From Beijerinckiaceae bacterium (lineage in GTDB: Bacteria > Pseudomonadota > Alphaproteobacteria > Rhizobiales > Beijerinckiaceae): a stretch of 64,000 nt of DNA. A program made the position numbers and the translations under genes. Of the stretch, positions 34,088 to 42,732 are shown piece by piece. Where the stretch lies: NCBI GenBank assembly GCA_027531565.1, contig JAPZSB010000002.1, forward strand, positions 496,001 through 560,000, written 5' to 3'. Position 1 is the stretch's first letter. Each line of letters starts with the position of its first letter. The notes beneath the pieces were generated by a model. That model was not told the DNA's origin. It ran no database searches and worked only from the letters and a program-made list of their open reading frames with translations.

Positions 34088-35683
34088 ATGCCCGTTACAC
34101 CCCAATTCGGACACGCGGCCGTTGCCGCGCCGCATTATCTCGCCGCCGAGGCCGGGCGCGATATCCTCGCCGCCGGTGGCAATGCCATCGAAGCCATGGT
34201 GGCCATGGCCGGCGTCATCGCCGTGGCCTATCCGCACATGAATGGCCTCGGGGGCGACGGGTTCTGGACGATCCGCACGCCGGACGGCAAGGTCCGCTGC
34301 ATCGAGGCCTGCGGTTTCGCCGGGGCGAAGGCGACGATCTCCCGGTATCGCGCCAAAGGGTACGAGACGATCCCCGTCCGCGGGGCCGATGCCGCGCTGA
34401 CCGTGGCCGGCGCTGTGGGCGGCTGGCAGGCCGCGCTCGAACTTGCGGCGGCATTCGGGGGCAAGGTGCCCGTTCCCGACCTGCTCGCGGCGGCCCGCCG
34501 CCATGCGGCGGAGGGCGTGCCGGTTTCGGAGAGCGAGGGGCGCTACATCGTCAAGGAGCGGGCGGAAATCGTGGCCGTACCGGGCTTCGCGACACATTTC
34601 CTCGCCGAGGATGGCGGCCAGGTGAAGGCCGGCACGCTGCGGCGCCAGCCGGCCCTTGCCGGTGTTTTCGAACAGATGGCCCATGCCGGGCTGGATGATT
34701 TCTACCGTGGCGATGTCGGTCGCGAGATTGCCGCTGATCTCGAACGGGCCGGCTCACCGGTCACGCGGGAGGACCTGAAGGCCTATTCCGCCCGCTGGCG
34801 CGAGCCGTTGCAGACGCGGATTCCCGGGGCCAGCCTGTTCAACGTGCCACCGCCGGCGCAAGGCCTAGCCTCGCTGATCCTGCATGGCGTGTTCGCCCGG
34901 CTGCCGGAGGCACGGCCGGAGAGCTTCGAGCATCTGCACGGGCTGATCGAGGCCTCCAAGCGCGCCTATGCGATCCGTGATCGGGTGGTCACCGATTTCG
35001 ACCATCTCGCCGTCGATCCGGCCCGCTATCTGACGGAGGCGGCGCTCGCGAAGGAGGTCGCCGCCGTGAAGGGCGACCGTGCCGCCGGCTGGCCGATCCC
35101 TTCGGCCGAGGGCGACACGATCTGGATGGGCGCGATCGACGACAGGGGGATCGCCGTCTCCTTCATCCAGTCCCTCTATTGGGAGTATGGATCGGGCGTG
35201 GTGCTGCCGCAGACCGGGCTGATCTGGCAGAACCGGGGCATCGCCTTCTCGCTCGACCCCGATGCGCTCAACCCGCTCCAGCCGGGCCGCCGGCCCTTCC
35301 ATACGCTGAACACGCCGCTGGCCGTGTTCGACGACGGCCGCGTCGCGAGCTATGGCGCCATGGGTGGCGATGGCCAGCCGCAATTCCAGGCGCAGGTCTT
35401 CTTCCGGGCTTTCGCCTATGGGCAAAGCGTGGCCGAGGCGCTGGACCGGCCACGTTTCCTGTTCGGCAAGACTTGGGGCAAACCCTCGGCGACGCTCAAG
35501 GTCGAGAACCGGTTCGACGGGGTGGTGCTGGAGAAGCTCGACCGGGCGGGGCACCAGATCGAGCTGGTCGACAAGCCCTATGCCGATATGTTCGGCCATG
35601 CCGGGCTGCTGGTCCGCGACAGCCGCGGCCGGATCGAGGCGGGGCATGATCCGCGCTCGGACGGCCGGGCAGAGGGGTTCTGA
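34088..35683 (+). CDS. Gamma-glutamyltransferase family protein
   Basis: The 531-residue Ntn-hydrolase family protein is expected to self-cleave and hydrolyse or transfer gamma-glutamyl or related acyl groups. The N-terminus reads ILAAGGNAIEAMVA, and the autoprocessing threonine is probably T344 in EGDTIWMGAID, the acylase-like variant of the usual TTH motif. The C-terminal block FHTLNTPLAVFDDG and YGAMGGDGQPQFQAQ are conserved. No signal peptide is visible, unlike periplasmic GGT, so it may be cytoplasmic. AGGA precedes ATG 34088. It converges with the NicO gene two bases away. Confidence 0.86.
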   Translation: MPVTPQFGHAAVAAPHYLAAEAGRDILAAGGNAIEAMVAMAGVIAVAYPHMNGLGGDGFWTIRTPDGKVRCIEACGFAGAKATISRYRAKGYETIPVRGADAALTVAGAVGGWQAALELAAAFGGKVPVPDLLAAARRHAAEGVPVSESEGRYIVKERAEIVAVPGFATHFLAEDGGQVKAGTLRRQPALAGVFEQMAHAGLDDFYRGDVGREIAADLERAGSPVTREDLKAYSARWREPLQTRIPGASLFNVPPPAQGLASLILHGVFARLPEARPESFEHLHGLIEASKRAYAIRDRVVTDFDHLAVDPARYLTEAALAKEVAAVKGDRAAGWPIPSAEGDTIWMGAIDDRGIAVSFIQSLYWEYGSGVVLPQTGLIWQNRGIAFSLDPDALNPLQPGRRPFHTLNTPLAVFDDGRVASYGAMGGDGQPQFQAQVFFRAFAYGQSVAEALDRPRFLFGKTWGKPSATLKVENRFDGVVLEKLDRAGHQIELVDKPYADMFGHAGLLVRDSRGRIEAGHDPRSDGRAEGF

Positions 35684-35685
35684 CT

Positions 35686-36672
35686 TCAGCTTCCGGCGGC
35701 GGTCAGTCCCCAGACGAGAAGGAATCCGAGGGCGGCGAGGGCGAGGCCGGCCAGCATTTCGAGGACAAGGCCAAGCCGGGCCCAGCCTGTCCCGCCCTTC
35801 GAGATCAGGTTGAGGGCCAGCAGCTTGGCCTTGACCGCGAGCAGCGCGAAAAGGCTGGTGCCCAAAGCGGTGCCGATCGCCATCACGATCACCGACAGGG
35901 CCCCGGCGAGGAACAGGCCCTTCGACAGCGCGAAGACCAGCAGGATGATCGCGCCGGTGCACGGGCGGATTCCGGCGCCGATGGCCATCAGGGCGAGGTC
36001 GCGCCGGGAGGCGGTGGCCAGCGCGCGCGGATCGCCGCCATGCTGGTGGCCGCAGAGCGGATCGGCGCAGGCAGGGTCATGGGTGAAGCCGGCAAACAGC
36101 AGCCTTGCCTTGCGCCAGGCCAGCCACAGCCCCATCAGCGCGATCAGGGTGAAGCCGGCCTTCTCGATCCAGGCGATGCTGGCATTCATGGTGCGGGCCG
36201 TGCCGCCCATGAAACCGGCGACGATGCCGACAATGCCGAGCGCGATGATTGCCTGCACCGCAGCCGCGGCGAAGGCGAGGCCGATGCCGCGCTTCAGCGC
36301 GCGCTCGTTCGCGAGCAGGTAGGAGGCGATCACTGCCTTGCCATGGCCGGGTCCGACGGCATGGAGCACGCCATAGGCAAAGGCGAGGCCGAGCAGGGTG
36401 GCGAAAGCGGCCGGGCTGGTCTCCACCGCGCCGATGGCGGCTGTCAGCGCCTTGTGGAACGCTGCCTGCTGGGCGAGCAGCCAGCCGCCGAGGCCGGTCG
36501 CGGCTTCCGCCGCCGGTGCGGGCGGGCCGGCGCCGAAGGGCGAGCGGGTCTGGGCCAGCGCGGGCACGGCAATCAGGGCCAGCGCAAGGGCCTGCAGGCC
36601 GAGGGAGCCGGGAAGCAGGGCCGGTCGGATTGGCAGCCTTTTCCGAGGCGTCACGTGCAGGAAATCAATCAC
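35686..36672 (-). CDS. NicO/RcnA-type nickel-cobalt (or zinc) transporter
   Basis: This integral membrane protein of about 328 residues has a signal-like first helix (LGLQALALALIAVPALAQ), then about six spans. The family signatures are GVLHAVGPGHGKAVIASYLL and AIGAGIRPCTGAIILLVFAL. A short cysteine/histidine loop DPACADPLCGHQHGG between spans could bind metal. The family exports or imports divalent metal. The start is GTG at 36672, overlapping the stop of the DUF1007 gene (GTGA). Longer upstream frames are shadow of that gene. Confidence 0.83.
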   Translation of the reverse strand: MIDFLHVTPRKRLPIRPALLPGSLGLQALALALIAVPALAQTRSPFGAGPPAPAAEAATGLGGWLLAQQAAFHKALTAAIGAVETSPAAFATLLGLAFAYGVLHAVGPGHGKAVIASYLLANERALKRGIGLAFAAAAVQAIIALGIVGIVAGFMGGTARTMNASIAWIEKAGFTLIALMGLWLAWRKARLLFAGFTHDPACADPLCGHQHGGDPRALATASRRDLALMAIGAGIRPCTGAIILLVFALSKGLFLAGALSVIVMAIGTALGTSLFALLAVKAKLLALNLISKGGTGWARLGLVLEMLAGLALAALGFLLVWGLTAAGS

Positions 36673-37310
36673 TTGCAGGAGAACCGGACCGGAATCGCCC
36701 AGTCCGGATTGGCATTGGGCCCCATGCTCTGGAAGAAGCCCTCGCCCATCTGCGACAGGCGCGCCATCACGCCGGGATTCGGCGGCGTCACCTTGGCCTC
36801 GCACGGCTTCGCCGTTCCCTCGACGGTGACGGGGGTGCCTTCCTGAAAGCTGAAGGCGACGAAGAAGGTCGGGTCATAAACCTCGAGCCGCGCCTCGGCG
36901 AGTTTCGGCTTCGCGCCATCGACCGGCAGCGTGAAATGCAGCGTCAGCGCCTTGCCGTCATGGCTGAGGTAATAATCGCTCACCGCGCCGAATTTCGTGG
37001 CCGCACGGCCCTGTTTCAGGAAACTGAAATACTCGTATTCGTTGAGTGACTCGACATTGACCTGCGCCAGCTCGGCCAGTTCCTCGCGGTCGAGCTTGCC
37101 GTCCTTGTTCCTGTCGAGGCCGGTGGTCGAGAAGGCGGAAAAGGCCTCGTCAAAAGTCCAGGCATGCTTGAGGGCGGTGATTGCGCCGTCAGCATCGGCC
37201 ATCACCACCGTCCGCACGCTCACCAGCACATGCGGATGCGCCGCGGCAGGCATCGCGGTGCCGGCCAAGGCCGCGGTGGTCCAGAACAGAATGGCCGGTA
37301 GCCGGAACAT
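36669..37310 (-). CDS. DUF1007 family periplasmic protein with an EF-hand-like loop
   Basis: The 213-residue precursor has a signal peptide to about residue 24 (AMPAAAHPH). The mature start HPHVLV is histidine-rich in family style. Residues 66-77 (DRNKDGKLDREE) match a canonical EF-hand calcium loop, with D66, N68, D70 and E77 in ligand positions. DUF1007 proteins are commonly encoded with NicO-type transporters, as here by a four-base overlap, and probably act as periplasmic partner. The metal handled is not determined; the zinc operon nearby is suggestive. Confidence 0.83.
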   Translation of the reverse strand: MFRLPAILFWTTAALAGTAMPAAAHPHVLVSVRTVVMADADGAITALKHAWTFDEAFSAFSTTGLDRNKDGKLDREELAELAQVNVESLNEYEYFSFLKQGRAATKFGAVSDYYLSHDGKALTLHFTLPVDGAKPKLAEARLEVYDPTFFVAFSFQEGTPVTVEGTAKPCEAKVTPPNPGVMARLSQMGEGFFQSMGPNANPDWAIPVRFSCK

Positions 37311-37393
37311 CAGGCAGAGCCTCCATTACCCAACTGAGTTTAGCAGAACCGGCTGCAAATCCTCAATGGCAGCATCCTGCAGCATGCGAGATT

Positions 37394-37945
37394 TCAGCGC
37401 AGTGGCAGCCATTCCACGGCCTCCTCGGGCGTATTGCCCGGGCCGAAGGTGTAAGCCCCGTCGGCCCTGTACGTGAAAACGTCCGTTCGAGAGAAGAACA
37501 TCCACTGCTCGAATTCCGGCTCATCGTCATAGGGCCAAGTCTCGACTGTGAAACCTGATTCGAAAGCGAAGGTGGAAGTGCCATGTTCCGGATCGACCGT
37601 TACTTCCATCAGCTTCAGTCCATTCAATCTGGACGAGATGCCCCCGATCAATTCGCGCGTGTCTTCGCTCCAAGCAAGTTGCATCCCGTCGAGACGGATG
37701 CACCAATGGCAGCAGTAAATCCAAAGGTGCCAATCGCCGCGTTCCTGGGCCGAGGTTTTCAACCCGCGTTTTACCGAATTGTATTCGTTGACGACGAGCT
37801 GGGGCACTCCAAAATCAAACGTCAGGAAGCTGCCATGCCCCTGGGTAACGCCCCAAGCGGGGAGGCTCAGGACGGGGCTCACGAATGAAGTCAACGGGCT
37901 GGAACGGGTGATCTCGACTGTCACTTCGGAGCCGGGCGCCTGCAT
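37394..37945 (-). CDS. Hypothetical protein, lower GC than neighbours
   Basis: The 183-residue product is rich in tryptophan and acidic residues (DWHLWIYCCHWCIRLDGM, WPYDDEPEFEQWMFF) and has no signal or membrane segment. I recognise no family; the size and composition recall immunity-type or other accessory cytoplasmic proteins, but that is only an impression. A sampled 60-base line (37561-37620) has 32 G+C, about 53%, clearly below the flanking genes. No clear Shine-Dalgarno precedes ATG 37945. It may be a recent acquisition. Confidence 0.6.
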   Translation of the reverse strand: MQAPGSEVTVEITRSSPLTSFVSPVLSLPAWGVTQGHGSFLTFDFGVPQLVVNEYNSVKRGLKTSAQERGDWHLWIYCCHWCIRLDGMQLAWSEDTRELIGGISSRLNGLKLMEVTVDPEHGTSTFAFESGFTVETWPYDDEPEFEQWMFFSRTDVFTYRADGAYTFGPGNTPEEAVEWLPLR

Positions 37946-38099
37946 TGGAGTTTGCTGTGGGTGATTGACGTTGCGGGCGCTTCAAAACACGCGCATTTTT
38001 GATGTCTCTGGTCGCTGCCTCGCAACCACGGGCACCCTTATCAGGCTTTACGGCAAAAATAGGTCACTTTCGATCCTTTCGAAACTCCCTCTTGAAAAG

Positions 38100-38114
38100 G
38101 TCAGCATTGCTGAC
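38100..38114. promoter_or_regulatory. Inverted repeat upstream of the indolepyruvate oxidoreductase gene
   Basis: GTCAGC and GCTGAC form a perfect 6-bp inverted repeat with a 3-base centre in the 249-bp region before the oxidoreductase. It is a candidate operator, for example for an Lrp/AsnC-type regulator, located 80 bp before the ATG. Confidence 0.45.
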
Positions 38115-38194
38115 GTATACGAAGGGACAAGAAGCGCGCACACTCGCGATGGCCGTGAGACGAAGGCGCCGGGAATGGCAAGGGAGAATGCCGG

Positions 38195-41100
38195 ATGGGC
38201 AAGCCTGTTCCGCTGAAGGATGTCACGCTGGACGACAAGTATGACCTCGCCGCCGAGCAGGTGTTCCTGTCCGGCACGCAGGCGGTGGTCAGGCTGCTGC
38301 TCATGCAGCAGGAGCGGGATCGCCGGGCCGGGCTCAACACGGCAGGCTTCGTCTCGGGCTATCGCGGCTCGCCGCTGGGCGGGCTCGACCAGCAGCTCTT
38401 CCGGGCCGGCAAGCAGCTCAAGCGGCACGAGATCGTCTTCCAGCCCGGCCTCAACGAGGATCTCGCGGCCACGGCCTGCTGGGGCACGCAGCAGGCGGAA
38501 ATGCGCGGCGAGGGCAAATATCAGGGCGTGTTCGCGCTGTGGTATGGCAAGGGCCCGGGCGTCGACCGGACGGGCGACGTGTTCCGCCATGCCAACATGG
38601 CGGGTTCATCGAAATATGGCGGCGTCGTCTGCCTTTCGGGGGACGACCATACAGCGGAAAGCTCCACCAACGCCCACCAGACGGAGTTCAACTTCGTCGA
38701 CACGATGATCCCGATCCTGAACCCGGCCGGGGTGCAGGAGATCCTCGATTTCGGCCTCCATGCCTTCGCGCTCAGCCGCTATGCCGGGGTCTGGGTGGCG
38801 GTGAAGGGCGTGAAGGACAATGTCGAATCGACCGCCTCGGTCGATGGCCGGATCGACCGTGTCTCCATCGCCATCCCGAATGATTTCGAGATGCCGCCGG
38901 GCGGGCTCAATATCCGCCCGAAAGACAATTTCCTCGAGCAGGAGGCACGGCTGCACGAATACAAGCGCGCGGCCGTGCTGGCCTATTTCCGGGCCAACAA
39001 GCTCGACAAGATGATCTATACCGGCGGACGGAAGCCCCGGATGGGCATCATCTCGGTCGGCAAGAACTATCTCGACGTGATGCAGGCGCTCGACAATCTC
39101 GGCATCGATGCCGCGAAGGCCGACAGGCTGGGCCTCAAGCTGCTCAAGCTGGCCTCGCCCTGGCCGGTCGATCCGGAGCTCCTCAAGGATTTCGTGCAGG
39201 ATATCGATCTCTGCATGGTGGTCGAGGAGAAGCGCTCGCTGATCGAGGTGCAGGTCCGTGAGGAGCTGTATGGCTCCAAATACCAGCCGGTCGTCGTCGG
39301 CAAGAAGGACGAGCAGGGCCAGTGGCTCTTCCCGGTCAAGGGTGCGCTCGATCCGAACGACATCGCCATCGCCATCGGATCGCGCCTGCTTGCGCGGCAG
39401 GATGATGCGGATCTCGCGCAGCGTGTCGAGCGCATCCGCCGCGCGCAGGGCGTGCTGACCGAGACGGTCGATCTCGCCACCCGCACGCCGTATTTCTGCT
39501 CGGGCTGCCCGCATAACAGCTCGACCAAGGTGCCGGAAGGCGGCCGCGCCTATGCCGGCATCGGCTGCCATTACATGGTCCAGTGGATGGACCGCGAGAC
39601 CGAGGGCTTCACCCAGATGGGCGGTGAAGGCACCAACTGGATCGGCGAGGCGCCGTTCTCGACGCGCGACCACGTGTTCCAGAATCTCGGTGACGGCACC
39701 TACAACCATTCCGGCGTGCTGGCCCTGCGCTGGGCGATCGCGACCAGGACCAACATCACCTACAAGATCCTGTTCAACGATGCCGTCGCCATGACCGGCG
39801 GGCAGCATCACGAGGGCAATCTCACGCCGGACATGATCGCGCGGCAGGTGCGGGCGGAAGGCGTCGAGCGGATCGCCGTTGTCTCGGACGAGCCGGACAA
39901 GTACGGCCCGAACTATACCTGGCCCGCCGGGGTAAGTTTCCATCACCGCTCCGAGCTGATGCCGGTTCAGAAGGAACTGGCCGGCATCCCGGGCGTCACG
40001 GTCATGATCTATGACCAGACCTGCGCCGCCGAGAAGCGCCGCCGCCGCAAGCGCGGGCTCTATCCGGATCCGGACAAGCGCGTGCTGATCAACGAGCTGG
40101 TCTGCGAAGGCTGCGGGGATTGCGGCAAGGCCTCGAACTGCGTGTCCGTGCAGGCCGTGGATACGGAATTCGGCCGCAAGCGCCGGATCGACCAGTCGAG
40201 CTGCAACAAGGATTTCTCCTGCCTTGACGGGTTCTGCCCGTCCTTCGTCACCGTCTCCGGTGCGAAGCCGCGCAAGCTTGCCGGCTCGAGCAAGGGCACG
40301 GCGCTGCCGCGCCTGCTGGAACCGGCGATCCCCGATCTCGACAAGGCCGCCTGGGCCGCCATCGTCACCGGGGTCGGTGGCACCGGCGTGGTGACGATCG
40401 GCGCCATCCTCGGCATGGCCGCGCATCTCGAGGGGCGCGGCTGCGGCATGATCGACATGGCCGGCCTCGCGCAGAAGGGCGGCGCAGTGTTCTCCCATAT
40501 CCGCCTCGCGAAGACACCGGAGGATATCCACGCCATCCGCGTCTCGGCCGGGATGGCTGACCTCGTGCTCGGCTGCGACCTTGTAGTCTCCGGTTCGAAG
40601 AAGGTGCTGGCCAGCGTCAAGCCGGGCGAGACGTTCTTCGTTGTCAACACGGCTGAAGTGCTGCCGGGCGATTTCACCCGCAACCCGGATTATTCGCTGC
40701 CGACCGAGCGGCTCCGCCGGGGTATCACCTCGGCCGCCGGCAAGGATGCATCCGGCCAGCCGCTGGCGCATTTCCTCGACGCAACCACGATCGCCACCGC
40801 GCTGTTCGGCCAGTCGATCGCGGCGAACATGTTCCTGCTCGGCTATGCGTTCCAGCGCGGGGCGGTGCCGCTGCATGCCGATTCGCTCGAGCGGGCCATC
40901 GAGCTCAACGGCGAGGCCGTGGCGATGAACCGCGAGGCCTTCCGCTGGGGCCGGGCGGTGGCGCATGATCCCGAACTCGCCAGGGGGTTTGTGGCCAAGG
41001 CGCAGGCCATGCCGGGCGCAGGCCTTGCCGCCACGCTCGACGAGGCCATCGCCCGCCGGGTCGAATTCCTGACCGGCTATCAGGACAGGGCCTATGCGGA

Positions 41101-41698
41101 AACCTATCGCCGCTTCGTCGAGACGGTCCGTGCGGCCGAGGCGAAGGCGGTGCCCGGCACGACCGCGCTGACCGAGCAGGTGGCCAGGAGCCTGTTCAAG
41201 CTGATGGCCTACAAGGACGAATACGAGGTGGCACGCCTCTATGCCGGTACCGCCTTTGCCCGCCAGCTGAAGGATGCCTTCGAGGGCGAGGACATGCGGC
41301 TGACCTTCCATCTCGCGCCGCCGCTCCTCGCCAAGGTCGATCCGGCCAGCGGCCATCCGCGCAAGATCACCTTCGGGCCATGGATGATGAAGGCCTTCGG
41401 GATGCTGCAGCATTTCAAGGGCCTGCGCGGCACGCGGCTCGACCCGTTCGGCTACACGGCGGAGCGCCGCGACGAGCGTGCCCGGATCGGGCGTTACCGG
41501 GAGACGATCGAATCGCTGCTCGCCGCGCTCGATGCCGGCAACCATGCGCTGGCGGTCGAGATTGCCGGCCTGCCGCAGCAGATCCGCGGCTTCGGCCATG
41601 TCCGGGCGCGGAATGCGGCGGAGACGGACCGGCGCGAGGCCAGCCTGCTGGCCCGTTTCCGGAACCCGGACGCGCCGGCGCAACTCGCGGCGGAGTGA
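38195..41698 (+). CDS. Indolepyruvate ferredoxin oxidoreductase, fused alpha-beta form
   Basis: The 1167-residue enzyme oxidatively decarboxylates aryl pyruvates (from aromatic or branched amino acids) to acyl-CoA, using thiamine diphosphate and Fe-S clusters. The order is: N-terminal pyrimidine-binding domain, TPP domain with GGEGTNWIGEAPF and GGQHHEGN (about residues 475-540), a cysteine cluster CEGCGDCGKASNC and CNKDFSCLDGFCP (about 635-685), then the gamma-type domain starting TGVGGTGVVTIG, and a C-terminal extension typical of proteobacterial fused forms. The length is normal. AGGGAG precedes ATG 38195. A Crp/Fnr gene and an acyl-CoA ligase follow. Confidence 0.92.
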   Translation: MGKPVPLKDVTLDDKYDLAAEQVFLSGTQAVVRLLLMQQERDRRAGLNTAGFVSGYRGSPLGGLDQQLFRAGKQLKRHEIVFQPGLNEDLAATACWGTQQAEMRGEGKYQGVFALWYGKGPGVDRTGDVFRHANMAGSSKYGGVVCLSGDDHTAESSTNAHQTEFNFVDTMIPILNPAGVQEILDFGLHAFALSRYAGVWVAVKGVKDNVESTASVDGRIDRVSIAIPNDFEMPPGGLNIRPKDNFLEQEARLHEYKRAAVLAYFRANKLDKMIYTGGRKPRMGIISVGKNYLDVMQALDNLGIDAAKADRLGLKLLKLASPWPVDPELLKDFVQDIDLCMVVEEKRSLIEVQVREELYGSKYQPVVVGKKDEQGQWLFPVKGALDPNDIAIAIGSRLLARQDDADLAQRVERIRRAQGVLTETVDLATRTPYFCSGCPHNSSTKVPEGGRAYAGIGCHYMVQWMDRETEGFTQMGGEGTNWIGEAPFSTRDHVFQNLGDGTYNHSGVLALRWAIATRTNITYKILFNDAVAMTGGQHHEGNLTPDMIARQVRAEGVERIAVVSDEPDKYGPNYTWPAGVSFHHRSELMPVQKELAGIPGVTVMIYDQTCAAEKRRRRKRGLYPDPDKRVLINELVCEGCGDCGKASNCVSVQAVDTEFGRKRRIDQSSCNKDFSCLDGFCPSFVTVSGAKPRKLAGSSKGTALPRLLEPAIPDLDKAAWAAIVTGVGGTGVVTIGAILGMAAHLEGRGCGMIDMAGLAQKGGAVFSHIRLAKTPEDIHAIRVSAGMADLVLGCDLVVSGSKKVLASVKPGETFFVVNTAEVLPGDFTRNPDYSLPTERLRRGITSAAGKDASGQPLAHFLDATTIATALFGQSIAANMFLLGYAFQRGAVPLHADSLERAIELNGEAVAMNREAFRWGRAVAHDPELARGFVAKAQAMPGAGLAATLDEAIARRVEFLTGYQDRAYAETYRRFVETVRAAEAKAVPGTTALTEQVARSLFKLMAYKDEYEVARLYAGTAFARQLKDAFEGEDMRLTFHLAPPLLAKVDPASGHPRKITFGPWMMKAFGMLQHFKGLRGTRLDPFGYTAERRDERARIGRYRETIESLLAALDAGNHALAVEIAGLPQQIRGFGHVRARNAAETDRREASLLARFRNPDAPAQLAAE

Positions 41699-41701
41699 CC
41701 G

Positions 41702-41763
41702 GCTCCGCCCTTCGGAGCGGTTGCCACCCGGGGAGCCGGGCGCGATAGTCGTCGCGCGGCTCC
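41702..41763 (+). promoter_or_regulatory. Two consecutive hairpins between oxidoreductase and Crp/Fnr genes
   Basis: The first pairs GCTCCG with CGGAGC over five bases (41702-41718). The second pairs GGAGCC and GCGCGA with TCGCGC and GGCTCC over a 6-base loop (41732-41763), a 12-bp stem with a GG bulge. Neither has a U-run, so they are likely weak terminators or mRNA 3'-end stabilisers. Confidence 0.5.
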
Positions 41764-41805
41764 GGACCTAAACGGACAGGTCTTTGCCAGAGGACGGGAT
41801 CTCAC

Positions 41806-42489
41806 GTGATTTCTCTCGATGCCCTTCGACAGATGGCGGCCTGGGCCCGCGACCTGACCCCGGAAGAGGCGGAAAAGGCGCGTCGCGGCATTGTCGAGCG
41901 CACCTATGGCAAGGGCAATTACATCTGCCATCAGGGCGACCGGTTCGATTGCTGGGGCGGGGTCGTGTCCGGCCTCGTCAAGCTCTCCACCGTGTCGGAT
42001 TCCGGCAAGCAGGTCAGCCTTGCCGGGCTGGCGGCCGGGGCGTGGTTCGGCGAGGGGAGCCTGCTGAAGAACGAGCCGCGGCGCTACGATCTCGTGGCCC
42101 TGCGCGAATCCCGGCTGATGCTGATGGACCTGCCGACCTTCAACTGGCTGTTCGAGCACAGCGTCGGGTTCAACCGCTTCCTCGTGCACCAGTTCAACGA
42201 GCGGCTCGGCCAGTTCATCGGCCAGGTCGAGAATGACCGGATGCTCGATGCAACCGGCCGGGTGGCGCGGGCGCTGGCGAGCATCTTCAATCCGCGGGTC
42301 AATCCGGGCGTCGGCACCCATCTCGCGATCACGCAGGAGGAGATCGGCCTTCTTTCGGGCCTGTCGCGGCAGGTGACGAACCAGTCGCTCAAGGTGCTCG
42401 AACAGGCGAAGGTGCTGCAGGTCGAGCGTGGCGGAATCGCGATCCGGGACTGGCTGGATCTCGTCCGGTTCGGCAATTCCGGCAGCTGA
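41806..42489 (+). CDS. Crp/Fnr family transcriptional regulator
   Basis: The 227-residue protein has an N-terminal cyclic-nucleotide-binding-type domain (about residues 25-130, YGKGNYICHQGDRFDCW) and a C-terminal helix-turn-helix HTH_CRP (ITQEEIGLLSGLSRQVTNQS). It lacks the N-terminal cysteine cluster of true Fnr, so it is not an oxygen sensor of that type; the effector is unknown. The start is GTG 41806 with GGGA six bases upstream. Position between an aryl-pyruvate oxidoreductase and a ligase/importer operon suggests it controls that region. Confidence 0.86.
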   Translation: MISLDALRQMAAWARDLTPEEAEKARRGIVERTYGKGNYICHQGDRFDCWGGVVSGLVKLSTVSDSGKQVSLAGLAAGAWFGEGSLLKNEPRRYDLVALRESRLMLMDLPTFNWLFEHSVGFNRFLVHQFNERLGQFIGQVENDRMLDATGRVARALASIFNPRVNPGVGTHLAITQEEIGLLSGLSRQVTNQSLKVLEQAKVLQVERGGIAIRDWLDLVRFGNSGS

Positions 42490-42732
42490 CCACGCGACCG
42501 AACGCCGCGCCACCCCGGGCGAGGGAGGCCAGCAGGACAACGATGTTGCGGGAAACCTTGGCGTCTTGAGCAAAAATGACGCGCAGGCTTGATAGCTTAA
42601 GACCAAAAGACCGGCATGTCTGTCAAGGCCCATCTTGCGCAATCGGGCCTGTGCTGCGAACGTGAAGGCAAGAAAAAGCGGAATTCAACGAAATTTCGCA
42701 TCGGGGTCGAAACAGATCGAGGGAGAGCGTGC

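Noticed and set aside
38606-41683. Open frame of 1025 codons antisense to the oxidoreductase gene
   Set aside because: High GC removes stop codons from the antisense strand. The translation lacks any domain and is histidine/arginine/aspartate-rich shadow sequence; the sense frame is a clear enzyme.
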